From RFSX01 sp964495785 (lineage in GTDB: Bacteria > Bacteroidota > Bacteroidia > Chitinophagales > Saprospiraceae), in the NCBI GenBank assembly GCA_964495785.1, contig CAZBXL010000042.1:1-34924 (forward strand): a stretch of 34,924 bases of DNA. Direction: 5' to 3'. Positions within the stretch are counted from its first letter, which is position 1. The number at the start of each line of letters is the position of its first letter. This document shows, piece by piece, positions 24,828 to 33,665 of this stretch. Position numbers and translations under genes: made by a program. Under the pieces are notes generated by a model that was given only the letters and a program-made list of their open reading frames with translations, was not told the origin of the DNA and ran no database searches.

Positions 24828-25433
24828 ATGAAAATCATCTGTATAGGTAGAAATTATGCGAAGCATGCTAGCGAGATGGGCAGTTCCGTACCCTCTGCCC
24901 CTATGATATTCATGAAGCCAGCTTCTGCACTCAATTATACGGGTCAGATGCCTTATCCTTCGTTTACTTCAGAGTTACATTATGAACTTGAAGTGGTGAT
25001 CGAAATAAGTAAGACAGTCACTAATATATCTGAAGCGGAAGCCAATCAAAGTTATGATAGAATAGGTTTAGGCATTGACTTTACAGCAAGAGATATCCAA
25101 GCTCAATGCAAGTCTAAAGGCCATCCTTGGGAAGTGGCTAAGGCTTTTGATAAATCAGCACCTATAAGTGACTTATTCTCTAAAGCTGATTATGATTTAT
25201 CAAATATGACATTTCAACTCCATCACAATGACGACATAGTTCAAGATGGCAATACAAAGGATATGATATTTAAGTTTGATCACCTTATATCCTATGCTTC
25301 TCGATTTTTTACTTTAGAAGCAGGAGACCTTATTTATACAGGTACTCCAGAGGGTGTCGGTCCAGTTAAAAAAGGAGATCAGCTCACGGCCTATTTAGAG
25401 GGTCAAAAACTACTCGAAGTTTCAATAATTTAA
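24828..25433 (+). CDS. Fumarylacetoacetate hydrolase family protein
   Basis: This is a short, 201-aa single-domain FAH-superfamily protein similar in layout to acylpyruvase / oxaloacetate decarboxylase (FAHD1, YcgM). Metal ligands are visible as E53 and E55 (HYELEV) and D84 (GLGIDFTARD). The GHPWEVAKAFDKSAP loop and C-terminal YTGTPEGVGPVKKGD are family signatures. It probably cleaves or decarboxylates a 2-oxo acid such as acylpyruvate or oxaloacetate, with Mg2+ or Mn2+. The 2-bp spacing after trpS suggests translational coupling; no functional link is obvious. Confidence 0.9.
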   Translation: MKIICIGRNYAKHASEMGSSVPSAPMIFMKPASALNYTGQMPYPSFTSELHYELEVVIEISKTVTNISEAEANQSYDRIGLGIDFTARDIQAQCKSKGHPWEVAKAFDKSAPISDLFSKADYDLSNMTFQLHHNDDIVQDGNTKDMIFKFDHLISYASRFFTLEAGDLIYTGTPEGVGPVKKGDQLTAYLEGQKLLEVSII

Positions 25434-25479
25434 GACATTTGCAACAATTAAAATTTACTAATAAAAAAACATACTTCTC

Positions 25480-26736
25480 ATGGCATACTTATTTACATCA
25501 GAATCAGTTTCTGAAGGACATCCAGATAAAGTTTCTGATCAGATATCAGATGCTCTCGTAGATCATTTTTTAGCTTTTGATAAAGATTCTAAGATTGCTT
25601 GTGAGACACTTGTGACTACAGGCCAAGTTGTATTAGCAGGAGAAGTAAAGACGAAGACTTACTTAGATGTTCAGAATATTGCACGGGAAGTCATCAGAAA
25701 AATAGGTTATACAAAGTCTGAATATATGTTTGACGCAGACTCATGTGGTATTCTTTCTGCCATACATGAGCAGTCACCTGACATTAATCAAGGTGTAGAT
25801 AAAAAGAAAAAAGAAGATCAAGGAGCAGGAGATCAAGGGATGATGTTCGGCTATGCTACAGCTGAGACAGATAACTACATGCCTTTGGCATTGGATCTAT
25901 CGCATAAGATTCTAATAGAATTAGCTGCAATAAGAAAAGAAGGCAAAAAGATGAAGTATCTCAGACCTGATAGTAAATCGCAGGTGACGATCAAGTATTC
26001 TGATGATCATAAGCCTATCGCCATAGACTCTATTGTTGTTAGTACACAACATGATGATTTTGCGCCTGAAAAAAAGATGCTTGCTCAGATCAAAAAAGAT
26101 GTCCAAACTATCGTTATCCCACGAGTAATGAAAAAGGTAAAAGCCTCTATAAAAAAGCTTTTTAAAGGAAAAATTAAGTATCACGTTAACCCAACTGGTA
26201 AGTTTGTAATAGGTGGTCCTCACGGGGATACTGGTCTGACAGGCAGAAAGATTATTGTAGACACATATGGTGGCAAAGGAGCTCACGGAGGTGGTGCATT
26301 CTCTGGTAAAGATCCCTCTAAGGTAGATAGATCGGCAGCATATGCTACAAGACATATAGCTAAGAACTTAGTCGCTGCTGGACTATGTAGTGAGGTACTC
26401 GTACAAGTATCTTATGCCATTGGCGTAGCTAAACCAACTAATATATATGTCAATACATATGGAACGACTAATATTGATATGTCTGATTCTGATATCGCAG
26501 ATGTAGTTTATGATATTTTTGATATGACTCCTTATGCTATAGAAAAGAGACTTAAGTTAAGATCACCTATCTATTCTGAGACTGCAGCTTACGGGCACAT
26601 GGGTAGAAAATCAGAAAAGAAAAAGTTAACTTTTGTAGATGGATCTGGTAAGAAAAAGATGCTTTCTGTAGAGACATTTACGTGGGAGAAATTGGACTAT
26701 GTTACTAAGGTCAAGAAAGCTTTCGGACTGAAATAA
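25480..26736 (+). CDS. metK: S-adenosylmethionine synthetase
   Basis: This enzyme makes SAM from methionine and ATP. It is 418 aa, with all three MetK signatures: ESVSEGHPDKVSDQ (residues 8-21), GAGDQGMMFGYA (115-126), and GGPHGDTGLTGRK followed by GGGAFSGKDPSKVDRS. It is longer than E. coli MetK (384 aa) because of Lys-rich insertions, including KKKKEDQ just before the GAGDQG motif. Such lengths are usual in Bacteroidota. I see no SAM riboswitch in the 46 bp upstream. Confidence 0.97.
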   Translation: MAYLFTSESVSEGHPDKVSDQISDALVDHFLAFDKDSKIACETLVTTGQVVLAGEVKTKTYLDVQNIAREVIRKIGYTKSEYMFDADSCGILSAIHEQSPDINQGVDKKKKEDQGAGDQGMMFGYATAETDNYMPLALDLSHKILIELAAIRKEGKKMKYLRPDSKSQVTIKYSDDHKPIAIDSIVVSTQHDDFAPEKKMLAQIKKDVQTIVIPRVMKKVKASIKKLFKGKIKYHVNPTGKFVIGGPHGDTGLTGRKIIVDTYGGKGAHGGGAFSGKDPSKVDRSAAYATRHIAKNLVAAGLCSEVLVQVSYAIGVAKPTNIYVNTYGTTNIDMSDSDIADVVYDIFDMTPYAIEKRLKLRSPIYSETAAYGHMGRKSEKKKLTFVDGSGKKKMLSVETFTWEKLDYVTKVKKAFGLK

Positions 26737-26855
26737 TCTTTTATCACAAGCTCTAATCATTTTAGTTTTATTGTTGCTTTGAACATATAAAGTTTATCTA
26801 CATTTATAGTAAAGTTTAGATTAACTTTATCATATACTCACAAGTAATCAATATC

Positions 26856-29717
26856 ATGAGATCTAACCAATTTCAAGAAAGGCACATAGGCCCTAACTCA
26901 AATGAAATCAGAGATATGCTCAATGTTATCGGTAACGATAATATCGAAGACCTCATTTCTAATACAATACCTTCTTCTATAAGACTTAAAGAAGAGTTAG
27001 ATCTACCGAAGGCTTTAAGCGAACATGAATACTTCAGAGCATTAAAGAAAATAGCTCAAAAAAATAAAGTATACAGATCGTATATAGGTCAAGGGTACTA
27101 TGGTACACTCACACCTTCCGTAATTCTCAGAAATATATTTGAGAATCCAGGTTGGTACACTCAGTATACACCATACCAAGCGGAGATAGCTCAAGGTCGT
27201 CTTGAGGCTCTACTGAACTTTCAGACAATGGTATGTGATCTTACAGGAATGCCATTAGCTAATGCATCATTATTAGACGAAGGTACGGCTGCTGCAGAAG
27301 CTATGATAATGGCTTATAATCTTAAGAACAAAAGAAAGGTAGAAAGAAAAAAAATCTTTGTAGATCAAAATGTGTTTGACCAGACAGTAGATGTTGTCTT
27401 GGGTCGGGCCATACCTTTAGATATAGAAGTTGTAGTTGGTGATTGGAATGAGGCTAATTTGGATGAGAATTACTTTGCAGCATTAATACAATATCCAGAT
27501 GCTGTGGGTCAAGTCCAAGATTACAAAACATTCACCTCTAAGCTCAAGGATAATGATCAGATGGTCATTGTTGCGGCTGATATTATGAGTCTCACAATGC
27601 TCAAGCCACCTGGAAAATGGGGAGCTGATATTGTTGTGGGAACAACACAGAGATTTGGCGTACCTATGGGTTTTGGCGGTCCACATGCGGCATACTTTGC
27701 TACATCAGAAAAATACAAAAGACAGATTCCAGGTCGTATAATCGGAGTGTCTAAGGACAGGTTAGGGGATATGGCTCTGAGGATGGCACTGCAGACAAGA
27801 GAGCAACATATCAAGAGAGAAAAAGCTACTTCTAATATATGTACAGCACAAGCTCTATTAGCAATTATGGCATCGATGTATGCTTGCTATCATGGTCCTA
27901 ATGGTATCAGAAACATAGGATCAACAATCTATGGCATCACTAAGGATCTCCACATCAAGTTGAAAGGAAGAGGTTATCAAATTGTCAATAATACATTTTT
28001 TGATACATTGACTATTGATCTAAATGATGAAGAGAAAGAAGAGATTGTAAAAAGAGCTATCGCAAAAGAGATTAATTATCATATAGTTGGTAATACATTA
28101 AGTATTAGCATAGACGAGACTGTAACTCAAGAAGATATTGATGACATCATATATACATTTGATGGCAATCAAGATCAAGGCTATAGCAATGGTATCAATT
28201 ATGGTATTCCAGATACTTTGACTCGAGAAGTTGATTACTTACAGCATCCCGTATTCTCTTCATATCATACTGAGACGACGATGATGAGATATATTAAGTC
28301 CTTAGAGAATAAAGACTTATCGTTAGTCCACTCTATGATACCTCTGGGAAGTTGTACAATGAAACTCAACGCTGCTACAGAATTGATGCCTGTCTCATGG
28401 CCTGAATTTTCAGCATTACATCCATTTGCACCTTCAGATCAGACGCAAGGATATCAGCAGATATTTGATGAGTTATCGAGATACTTATCTGTTATCACAG
28501 GATTTGCAGGATGTACGCTACAACCTAACTCTGGGGCACAAGGTGAGTATGCTGGCCTAATGATGATAAGAGCATATCATGAAGCCAATAATGATACACA
28601 TAGAGATATTGTTCTCATCCCTTCTTCTGCTCATGGGACTAATCCTGCAAGCGCAGTCATGGCAGGTATGAAAGTTGTCATCACAGCTTGTAATGATGAC
28701 GGTAATATTTCTCTCGAAGATCTCAAAGAAAAAATAGAAACTCATAAGGATAATCTTGCTGGTATCATGATTACATATCCATCTACGCATGGCGTATTCG
28801 AAGAAGATGTGATAGAGATTTGTGACCGTATACATGATGCTGGAGGATTAGTTTATATGGATGGCGCTAATATGAATGCACAAGTAGGACTCACATCTCC
28901 AGGAGCTATACATGCTGATTGTTGTCACCTGAATCTCCATAAGACATTTAGTATTCCACACGGAGGTGGTGGTCCAGGAATGGGACCTGTCTGTGTCAAT
29001 GAGAAACTATTGCCGTTCTTACCAGGACATCCTTATGCTGATAATAAGTCTACAGCACTCAAGCCAATATCTGCTGCAGAGTGGGGTAGTGCAAGCATAT
29101 TATTGATTTCATACGCCTACATCAGATTACTAGGTCAGATAGGAGTACGACGATCTACTGAGCTCGCAATTCTTAATGCGAACTATATCAAAGCTTGCCT
29201 CAAGGATGATTATGAAGTTCTATATACTAATAACAAGGGTTACTGTGCTCACGAGTTGATCATAGACTTACGTATGTATAAGGAGCACGGCATAACAGCT
29301 GAAGATATCGCTAAGCGTCTGATCGATTATGGATTTCATGCACCGACATTAAGTTTTCCAGTTGCGGGTACTATTATGATAGAACCCACTGAGAGTGAAG
29401 ACAAAGCAGAACTGGACAGATTCGTAGATGCCATGAAAGGTATCAAGAAAGAAATAGATCAAGTCATCAATGGTAAGGTAGACGCTGAGGATAACGTCCT
29501 CCATAATGCACCACATCCTATACATGAGATCACAGCAGATGAGTGGCATCATTCATACAGTAGAAGTCAAGCGGCTTATCCTGTAGAGTCACTACGTAGC
29601 AAATTTAAATTCTGGCCTACGATAGCTAGAGTAGATAATGCTTATGGTGATAGAAATCTTGTATGTACTTGTCCGCCTATAGAGTCTTATGAAATGAGTG
29701 CAGAGGAGGTGAGTTAG
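26856..29717 (+). CDS. gcvP: Glycine dehydrogenase (decarboxylating), P protein
   Basis: This is the PLP-dependent P protein of the glycine cleavage system: it decarboxylates glycine and passes the aminomethyl group to the lipoyl arm of H protein. At 953 aa it is the fused homodimeric form. N-terminal motifs are RHIGPNSNEIRDML and YIGQGYYGTLTP. The PLP Lys is K696 in HLNLHKTFSIPHGGGGPGMG. No gcvT or gcvH is in the window. The C-terminus ends in FWPTIARVDNAYGDRNLVC as expected. It converges on the small lipoprotein gene with a 2-bp gap. Confidence 0.97.
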   Translation: MRSNQFQERHIGPNSNEIRDMLNVIGNDNIEDLISNTIPSSIRLKEELDLPKALSEHEYFRALKKIAQKNKVYRSYIGQGYYGTLTPSVILRNIFENPGWYTQYTPYQAEIAQGRLEALLNFQTMVCDLTGMPLANASLLDEGTAAAEAMIMAYNLKNKRKVERKKIFVDQNVFDQTVDVVLGRAIPLDIEVVVGDWNEANLDENYFAALIQYPDAVGQVQDYKTFTSKLKDNDQMVIVAADIMSLTMLKPPGKWGADIVVGTTQRFGVPMGFGGPHAAYFATSEKYKRQIPGRIIGVSKDRLGDMALRMALQTREQHIKREKATSNICTAQALLAIMASMYACYHGPNGIRNIGSTIYGITKDLHIKLKGRGYQIVNNTFFDTLTIDLNDEEKEEIVKRAIAKEINYHIVGNTLSISIDETVTQEDIDDIIYTFDGNQDQGYSNGINYGIPDTLTREVDYLQHPVFSSYHTETTMMRYIKSLENKDLSLVHSMIPLGSCTMKLNAATELMPVSWPEFSALHPFAPSDQTQGYQQIFDELSRYLSVITGFAGCTLQPNSGAQGEYAGLMMIRAYHEANNDTHRDIVLIPSSAHGTNPASAVMAGMKVVITACNDDGNISLEDLKEKIETHKDNLAGIMITYPSTHGVFEEDVIEICDRIHDAGGLVYMDGANMNAQVGLTSPGAIHADCCHLNLHKTFSIPHGGGGPGMGPVCVNEKLLPFLPGHPYADNKSTALKPISAAEWGSASILLISYAYIRLLGQIGVRRSTELAILNANYIKACLKDDYEVLYTNNKGYCAHELIIDLRMYKEHGITAEDIAKRLIDYGFHAPTLSFPVAGTIMIEPTESEDKAELDRFVDAMKGIKKEIDQVINGKVDAEDNVLHNAPHPIHEITADEWHHSYSRSQAAYPVESLRSKFKFWPTIARVDNAYGDRNLVCTCPPIESYEMSAEEVS

Positions 29718-29719
29718 AA

Positions 29720-30154
29720 TTATTTTTCTTCTTTAAAATCTGAGTTCTCAAATGCATTGGTAATCTTGTAGTAGATGAGGTCGTAGCCATCCCGAGATTT
29801 GCTAAATCGTCGTTCTACTTTGAATAAGCCATTTTGATCCTGAATAACTTCTACGACAATACCATTAAGATGTGTATATGATCTTGAAAATTCTCCATCC
29901 TGTGTATCGAATGGTTTATGCATAAGCCATTCATCTTTTTGCCATAAGGTAGAATCAGATTTTTCTTGAAGGGGAAAAATGATATGATTCATTTGATAAT
30001 CGATATTACTATGGAAGCGATCATAAAACCCTAAGAAATCTTGCGGGATCTCCTCTTTGAATAATGATGCTTCAGGCGGATCCACTTGTGAGGTATCTGA
30101 CTTACAAGCTTGAAAAACTATAAATAGGATGAGAAAAATAAATCTAAACTTCAT
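29720..30154 (-). CDS. Small lipoprotein, possibly DUF4348-like
   Basis: This protein of about 144 aa has a lipoprotein signal peptide: MKFRFIFLILFIVFQAC, with the lipobox Cys at residue 17. The start is set at ATG 30154; an upstream in-frame ATG (30190) would add 12 residues before the signal. The mature part contains FLGFYDRFHSNIDYQMNHIIFPL, which resembles the core of DUF4348 proteins of Bacteroidota. Function is unknown. The ATG overlaps the 3' end of the phosphopantetheinyl transferase gene by 11 bp, so the two are probably translationally coupled. Confidence 0.78.
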   Translation of the reverse strand: MKFRFIFLILFIVFQACKSDTSQVDPPEASLFKEEIPQDFLGFYDRFHSNIDYQMNHIIFPLQEKSDSTLWQKDEWLMHKPFDTQDGEFSRSYTHLNGIVVEVIQDQNGLFKVERRFSKSRDGYDLIYYKITNAFENSDFKEEK

Positions 30155-30791
30155 TATTGAGAATTGAGTAGACAAGGTAATAATCATCAATCTTATCTGT
30201 ATATATATCGTAATCTTGATGGATATTATTTTTATTAAGCCATCCTTTTATTTCTAATTGAGGATTGTGAATTTGAAATGGATAAAGGTGTAGATGCTCT
30301 TTAAATTTAATCTCTTTTTTGCCATAAGCTTTATACATGCATTCTTTAGCACCCCAAAATATATGAAAGCTGCTGTCCAAATTATCTACATCAAGTCGAT
30401 CATATTCTTCTGGAGAAATGAATTTATGCTGGATTCTTGAAATTTTATCTTCCTGCTTTTGTATATCTATGCCTACGAGTGATGGGGATTTAATTAGTGC
30501 TACTCGGTTTTTTGAATGACTCAGCGATATGTGATAATCAGAACCTTCAATGCTTGGTTTACCATATGTATCTTTTATTATGCATCTGCGATGACTGTGG
30601 TTATCTATTAGCTTACACAAATATCTACTTGTGAGCCATTCTGTTTTTCTGAATGGACGCAGCGAGTTATATTTAAGATGTTCTTCTTCTGTAAGGTTAA
30701 GCTCAGATAAGAAAAATGAATCTTCTTCAGTCGTTTCCCATACCATTACACGGGTGTCTTTTAAGTTGCAATGATCGTAGATTAATGGCAT
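30144..30791 (-). CDS. Sfp-type 4'-phosphopantetheinyl transferase
   Basis: This enzyme moves phosphopantetheine from CoA onto a carrier protein Ser. It is 215 aa, normal for Sfp/Gsp types. Motifs are GKPSI followed by HISLSHS (residues 77-93), VGIDIQ (106-111, with metal-binding D109), and FWGAKECMYKAYG (145-157, with E150 and K154). No carrier protein, PKS or NRPS is in the window, so it may serve the fatty-acid ACP or a distant cluster. It precedes the small lipoprotein gene in an overlapping pair. Confidence 0.93.
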   Translation of the reverse strand: MPLIYDHCNLKDTRVMVWETTEEDSFFLSELNLTEEEHLKYNSLRPFRKTEWLTSRYLCKLIDNHSHRRCIIKDTYGKPSIEGSDYHISLSHSKNRVALIKSPSLVGIDIQKQEDKISRIQHKFISPEEYDRLDVDNLDSSFHIFWGAKECMYKAYGKKEIKFKEHLHLYPFQIHNPQLEIKGWLNKNNIHQDYDIYTDKIDDYYLVYSILNNEV

Positions 30792-30823
30792 GAAATAAAA
30801 GTAGATAATTGATAGTGGAAATA

Positions 30824-30860
30824 AAAAAGCTGCTGCATTATTAATGCAACAGCTTTATTT
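30824..30860 (-). terminator. Intrinsic terminator of mscL
   Basis: The inverted repeat AAAGCTG-c-TGCAT and ATGCA-a-CAGCTTT (about 30825-30855) has its T-rich tail on the minus strand, positioned 3' of mscL. Confidence 0.8.
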
Positions 30861-30884
30861 ATTTTCAAAAAGTAACTAATTCAA

Positions 30885-31280
30885 TTACTTCTTAAGAGCG
30901 TCTCTAATTTCAGCTAATAATTCTTGATCAGCAGTCGGAGCTGGATCTGGAGCTGCACCCATGAACTTAATTTTAGATTTTGCAATCATAAATAATACAA
31001 AACCTACAATAATTAAGTTAATGATTGAATTAATCCATGCACCATATCTTATTGCATTTTCTGCTTTAGTAACTGTACCATCAGCAGCAACTTCAGCTGG
31101 TGATAAAACATGTTTCATATCAGCAAAGTCAACTCCACCTGCAAATTGACCAACAACTGGCATAATGATGTCATTAACAAATCCATTAACAACTAAGCCT
31201 ACTGCTCCTGCAAGTATAACTGCGATAGCAAAATCAATTACATTTCCCGTAAGGATAAACTCTTTAAATTCTTTAAACAT
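30885..31280 (-). CDS. mscL: Large-conductance mechanosensitive channel MscL
   Basis: This is a pentameric emergency osmotic-release channel of the inner membrane, 131 aa (E. coli 136). The N-terminus MFKEFKEFILTGNVIDFAIA and the pore helix VILAGAVGLVVNGFVNDIIMP are diagnostic, followed by the periplasmic loop, the second helix (INSIINLIIVGFVLFMIAKS) and a charged C-terminal helix. It forms its own transcription unit, ending in the terminator at 30824-30860. Confidence 0.97.
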   Translation of the reverse strand: MFKEFKEFILTGNVIDFAIAVILAGAVGLVVNGFVNDIIMPVVGQFAGGVDFADMKHVLSPAEVAADGTVTKAENAIRYGAWINSIINLIIVGFVLFMIAKSKIKFMGAAPDPAPTADQELLAEIRDALKK

Positions 31281-31403
31281 TTTTTTGAAATTTAGTTAGA
31301 TATTAAGCGAAATTAAAAATTAAATTTTATATATATATTATTCTTTAATATTTAACTATCTTATTATTCAATATTGTTTCTATCTTATCTCATAATGAGG
31401 CAC

Positions 31404-31439
31404 ATATGGCCATATACCTCGGAAACGGCCATAGGTTAT
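31404..31439. repeat. Nested inverted repeats between mscL and ligA
   Basis: A perfect 12-bp palindrome, ATATGGCCATAT (31404-31415), is followed by GGCCATA (31428-31434), which can also pair with TATGGCC of the palindrome. TATACC and GGTTATA flank the loop. It could be an operator or a hairpin in the ligA leader. No consensus promoter was found next to it. Confidence 0.4.
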
Positions 31440-31505
31440 ATATCTGAATGCGTAATAGTGTGGTTTTTTATTTACACTCAGAATAATATGTATTAGAATT
31501 GTACT

Positions 31506-33614
31506 ATGTATACTAAATCTCAACATATATCATTTTTTGAGTTATCTAAATCGGTACTTAAAGATGAGAATTATAACATCGACTATGATCAGCTGGTCGA
31601 GCTACTACATTATCATGAGTGGAAATATTACGTAGATAACAGTCCAGTTATATCTGATACTGATTATGATATCTTATATAAGAAGTTAGAAGCTATTGAA
31701 GCATCTGATCCTGAGATCAAACGATCTGATTCTCCCACTCAGCGAGTCTCAAGCGATATTACAAAAGATACTGTTCTTGTTAATCATTATACGCCTATGT
31801 TATCGCTGGATAATTCTTATAACTATGAAGACTTGTTAGAATTTGATAAGCAGATACATAAACTATGTCAGATAGATCCTGCAAAAAAAATACAGTATTA
31901 TGTAGAGCCAAAATTAGATGGAGGCAGTATAGCACTGGTATATGAAAATGATCTACTTGTAAGAGCCGCTACTCGTGGTAATGGAGTCGCTGGAGAAAAT
32001 ATCACAGCTAATGCCAAGACACTTCCCTCAGTGCCATTGTCAGCACGTTTTTCTGATTATGGAATAACACGTATAGAGTTGAGAGGTGAGGCTGTAATTA
32101 ACAAATCGATTTTTGAGAAAAAAAATAAAGAAAGAGAAGAGAAAGGTCTTGAGATATTTGCTAATCCTCGAAATGCAGCCACCGGAGGATTACGTATGAA
32201 GGATGCCAATGAGTCTCGTAAGCGAGGTCTTGAAGTTTTTATATTTCAAGTCGCATCTGCAACTGATGCTGAGGGACAGAATATGATGGATGCACTAAAG
32301 GGGCATAGCCAAGCCATTGATGTTCTTAAAAAATTAGGATTTAATATTCCTAAAAATGAATATAGCGTAGCAGAAGATATTCAAGAAGTATTTCTGCATA
32401 CTCAGAACTGGGAGAAATATAGAGAAGCATATGATTACGAAATAGATGGAGCTGTGATTAAAGTCAATGACTTCTCCTTACAAAATAAAGCTGGCTCTAC
32501 TCAACATCATCCAAGGTGGGCTATAGCTTATAAGTTTAAGGCAAAACAAGCCACGACTACTTTAAACGACGTCGAATATCAGATAGGTAAAACTGGAGCC
32601 ATTACACCCGTTGCAAAAGTAGAACCTGTTCATCTTGCTGGTGTAACTGTGTCGTCCATTTCATTACACAATGAAGAATTTATCAAGCAAAAAGATCTCA
32701 GAATAGGTGATAAAGTTATCATTGAAAGAGCTGGAGATGTAATACCTTATATCGTAAAATCTATAGACGAATTACGAACTGGAAAAGAAACAACTATAAC
32801 GTTTCCTTCGCAATGTCCTTTTTGTGATTCGGAATTACAAAAGTCGGAAGATCAAGCGGCATGGCGATGTGAGAATCCACACTGCAAAGAACAGAATCTG
32901 CAGCGTATTATTTATCATGTATCTAAAGCAGCTATGGATATCGATGGCTTTGGAAAATCCTATGTAGAGAAGTTTAGTGATTTGGGTTGGTTATCAGATA
33001 TTTCTGATGTTTATAATTTGGATTATGATAAGATTAGCCAGCTTGAAGGATTCGGTCAGAAGTCAGCGGATAATCTTAAGAAAGCTATAGATAAGGCAAA
33101 AAAGAATCCTTTGCATAGATTACTTAATAGTCTGAGTATTCACCACCTGGGTAAAAAAGTAAGTAAGCTCATTGCTCAAAATATTTCATCAGCCTTGGAC
33201 CTTAAAGACTGGACCATAGAACAATTTGTAGACATCAAGGATGTAGGACCTGTTGTGGCAGAGAATGTTATTGAATGGTATTCTATTCCAGAAAATATAG
33301 AATTACTTGAGAGGATGTCCTCCTACGGTGTGAATATATTACAAACCGAAGCTGATAAGCCACGTTCTATAAAAGAAGGTGCAGCTTTGTTAGGTAAGAC
33401 AATATTATTTACGGGTTCATTAAAGGAGATGACGCGTAAGCAAGCACAAGCTATGGCAGAAGAAAATGGTGCTAAAAATATCTCAGCAGTGAGTTCTAAT
33501 TTGGACATATTGGTTGTAGGAGAGAAGGCTGGATCTAAGTTAAAAAAAGCGGAGGCATTAGGCACCGTGCAGATATTGACAGAATTGGAGTATCTTGAGC
33601 TTGTTAAGAGTTAG
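31506..33614 (+). CDS. ligA: NAD-dependent DNA ligase
   Basis: This is the replicative DNA ligase, 702 aa, slightly longer than E. coli LigA (671) because of an N-terminal extension of about 20 residues. Domains in order are Ia and adenylation (the AMP-accepting lysine is K136 in KLDGG), an OB fold (about 345-420), a four-Cys zinc finger (CPFC...CENPHC), helix-hairpin-helix repeats (about 460-600), and a BRCT domain at the end (about 625-702, beginning GKTILFTGSL). All catalytic elements are intact. It is followed by a DEAD-box helicase 51 bp later on the same strand. Confidence 0.97.
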   Translation: MYTKSQHISFFELSKSVLKDENYNIDYDQLVELLHYHEWKYYVDNSPVISDTDYDILYKKLEAIEASDPEIKRSDSPTQRVSSDITKDTVLVNHYTPMLSLDNSYNYEDLLEFDKQIHKLCQIDPAKKIQYYVEPKLDGGSIALVYENDLLVRAATRGNGVAGENITANAKTLPSVPLSARFSDYGITRIELRGEAVINKSIFEKKNKEREEKGLEIFANPRNAATGGLRMKDANESRKRGLEVFIFQVASATDAEGQNMMDALKGHSQAIDVLKKLGFNIPKNEYSVAEDIQEVFLHTQNWEKYREAYDYEIDGAVIKVNDFSLQNKAGSTQHHPRWAIAYKFKAKQATTTLNDVEYQIGKTGAITPVAKVEPVHLAGVTVSSISLHNEEFIKQKDLRIGDKVIIERAGDVIPYIVKSIDELRTGKETTITFPSQCPFCDSELQKSEDQAAWRCENPHCKEQNLQRIIYHVSKAAMDIDGFGKSYVEKFSDLGWLSDISDVYNLDYDKISQLEGFGQKSADNLKKAIDKAKKNPLHRLLNSLSIHHLGKKVSKLIAQNISSALDLKDWTIEQFVDIKDVGPVVAENVIEWYSIPENIELLERMSSYGVNILQTEADKPRSIKEGAALLGKTILFTGSLKEMTRKQAQAMAEENGAKNISAVSSNLDILVVGEKAGSKLKKAEALGTVQILTELEYLELVKS

Positions 33615-33627
33615 TATCAACCATCAT

Positions 33628-33649
33628 TCAGAGTTGATTGTCACTCTGA
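33628..33649 (+). repeat. Small hairpin between ligA and the helicase
   Basis: TCAGAGT (33628-33634) pairs with ACTCTGA (33643-33649). No T run follows on the plus strand, so it is a weak terminator at best and may be a processing or attenuation hairpin. Confidence 0.35.
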
Positions 33650-33665
33650 CAAATAAAAATAAAAT

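Noticed and set aside
25921..26355. 144-codon minus-strand frame inside metK
   Set aside because: It lies wholly antisense to conserved MetK coding sequence.
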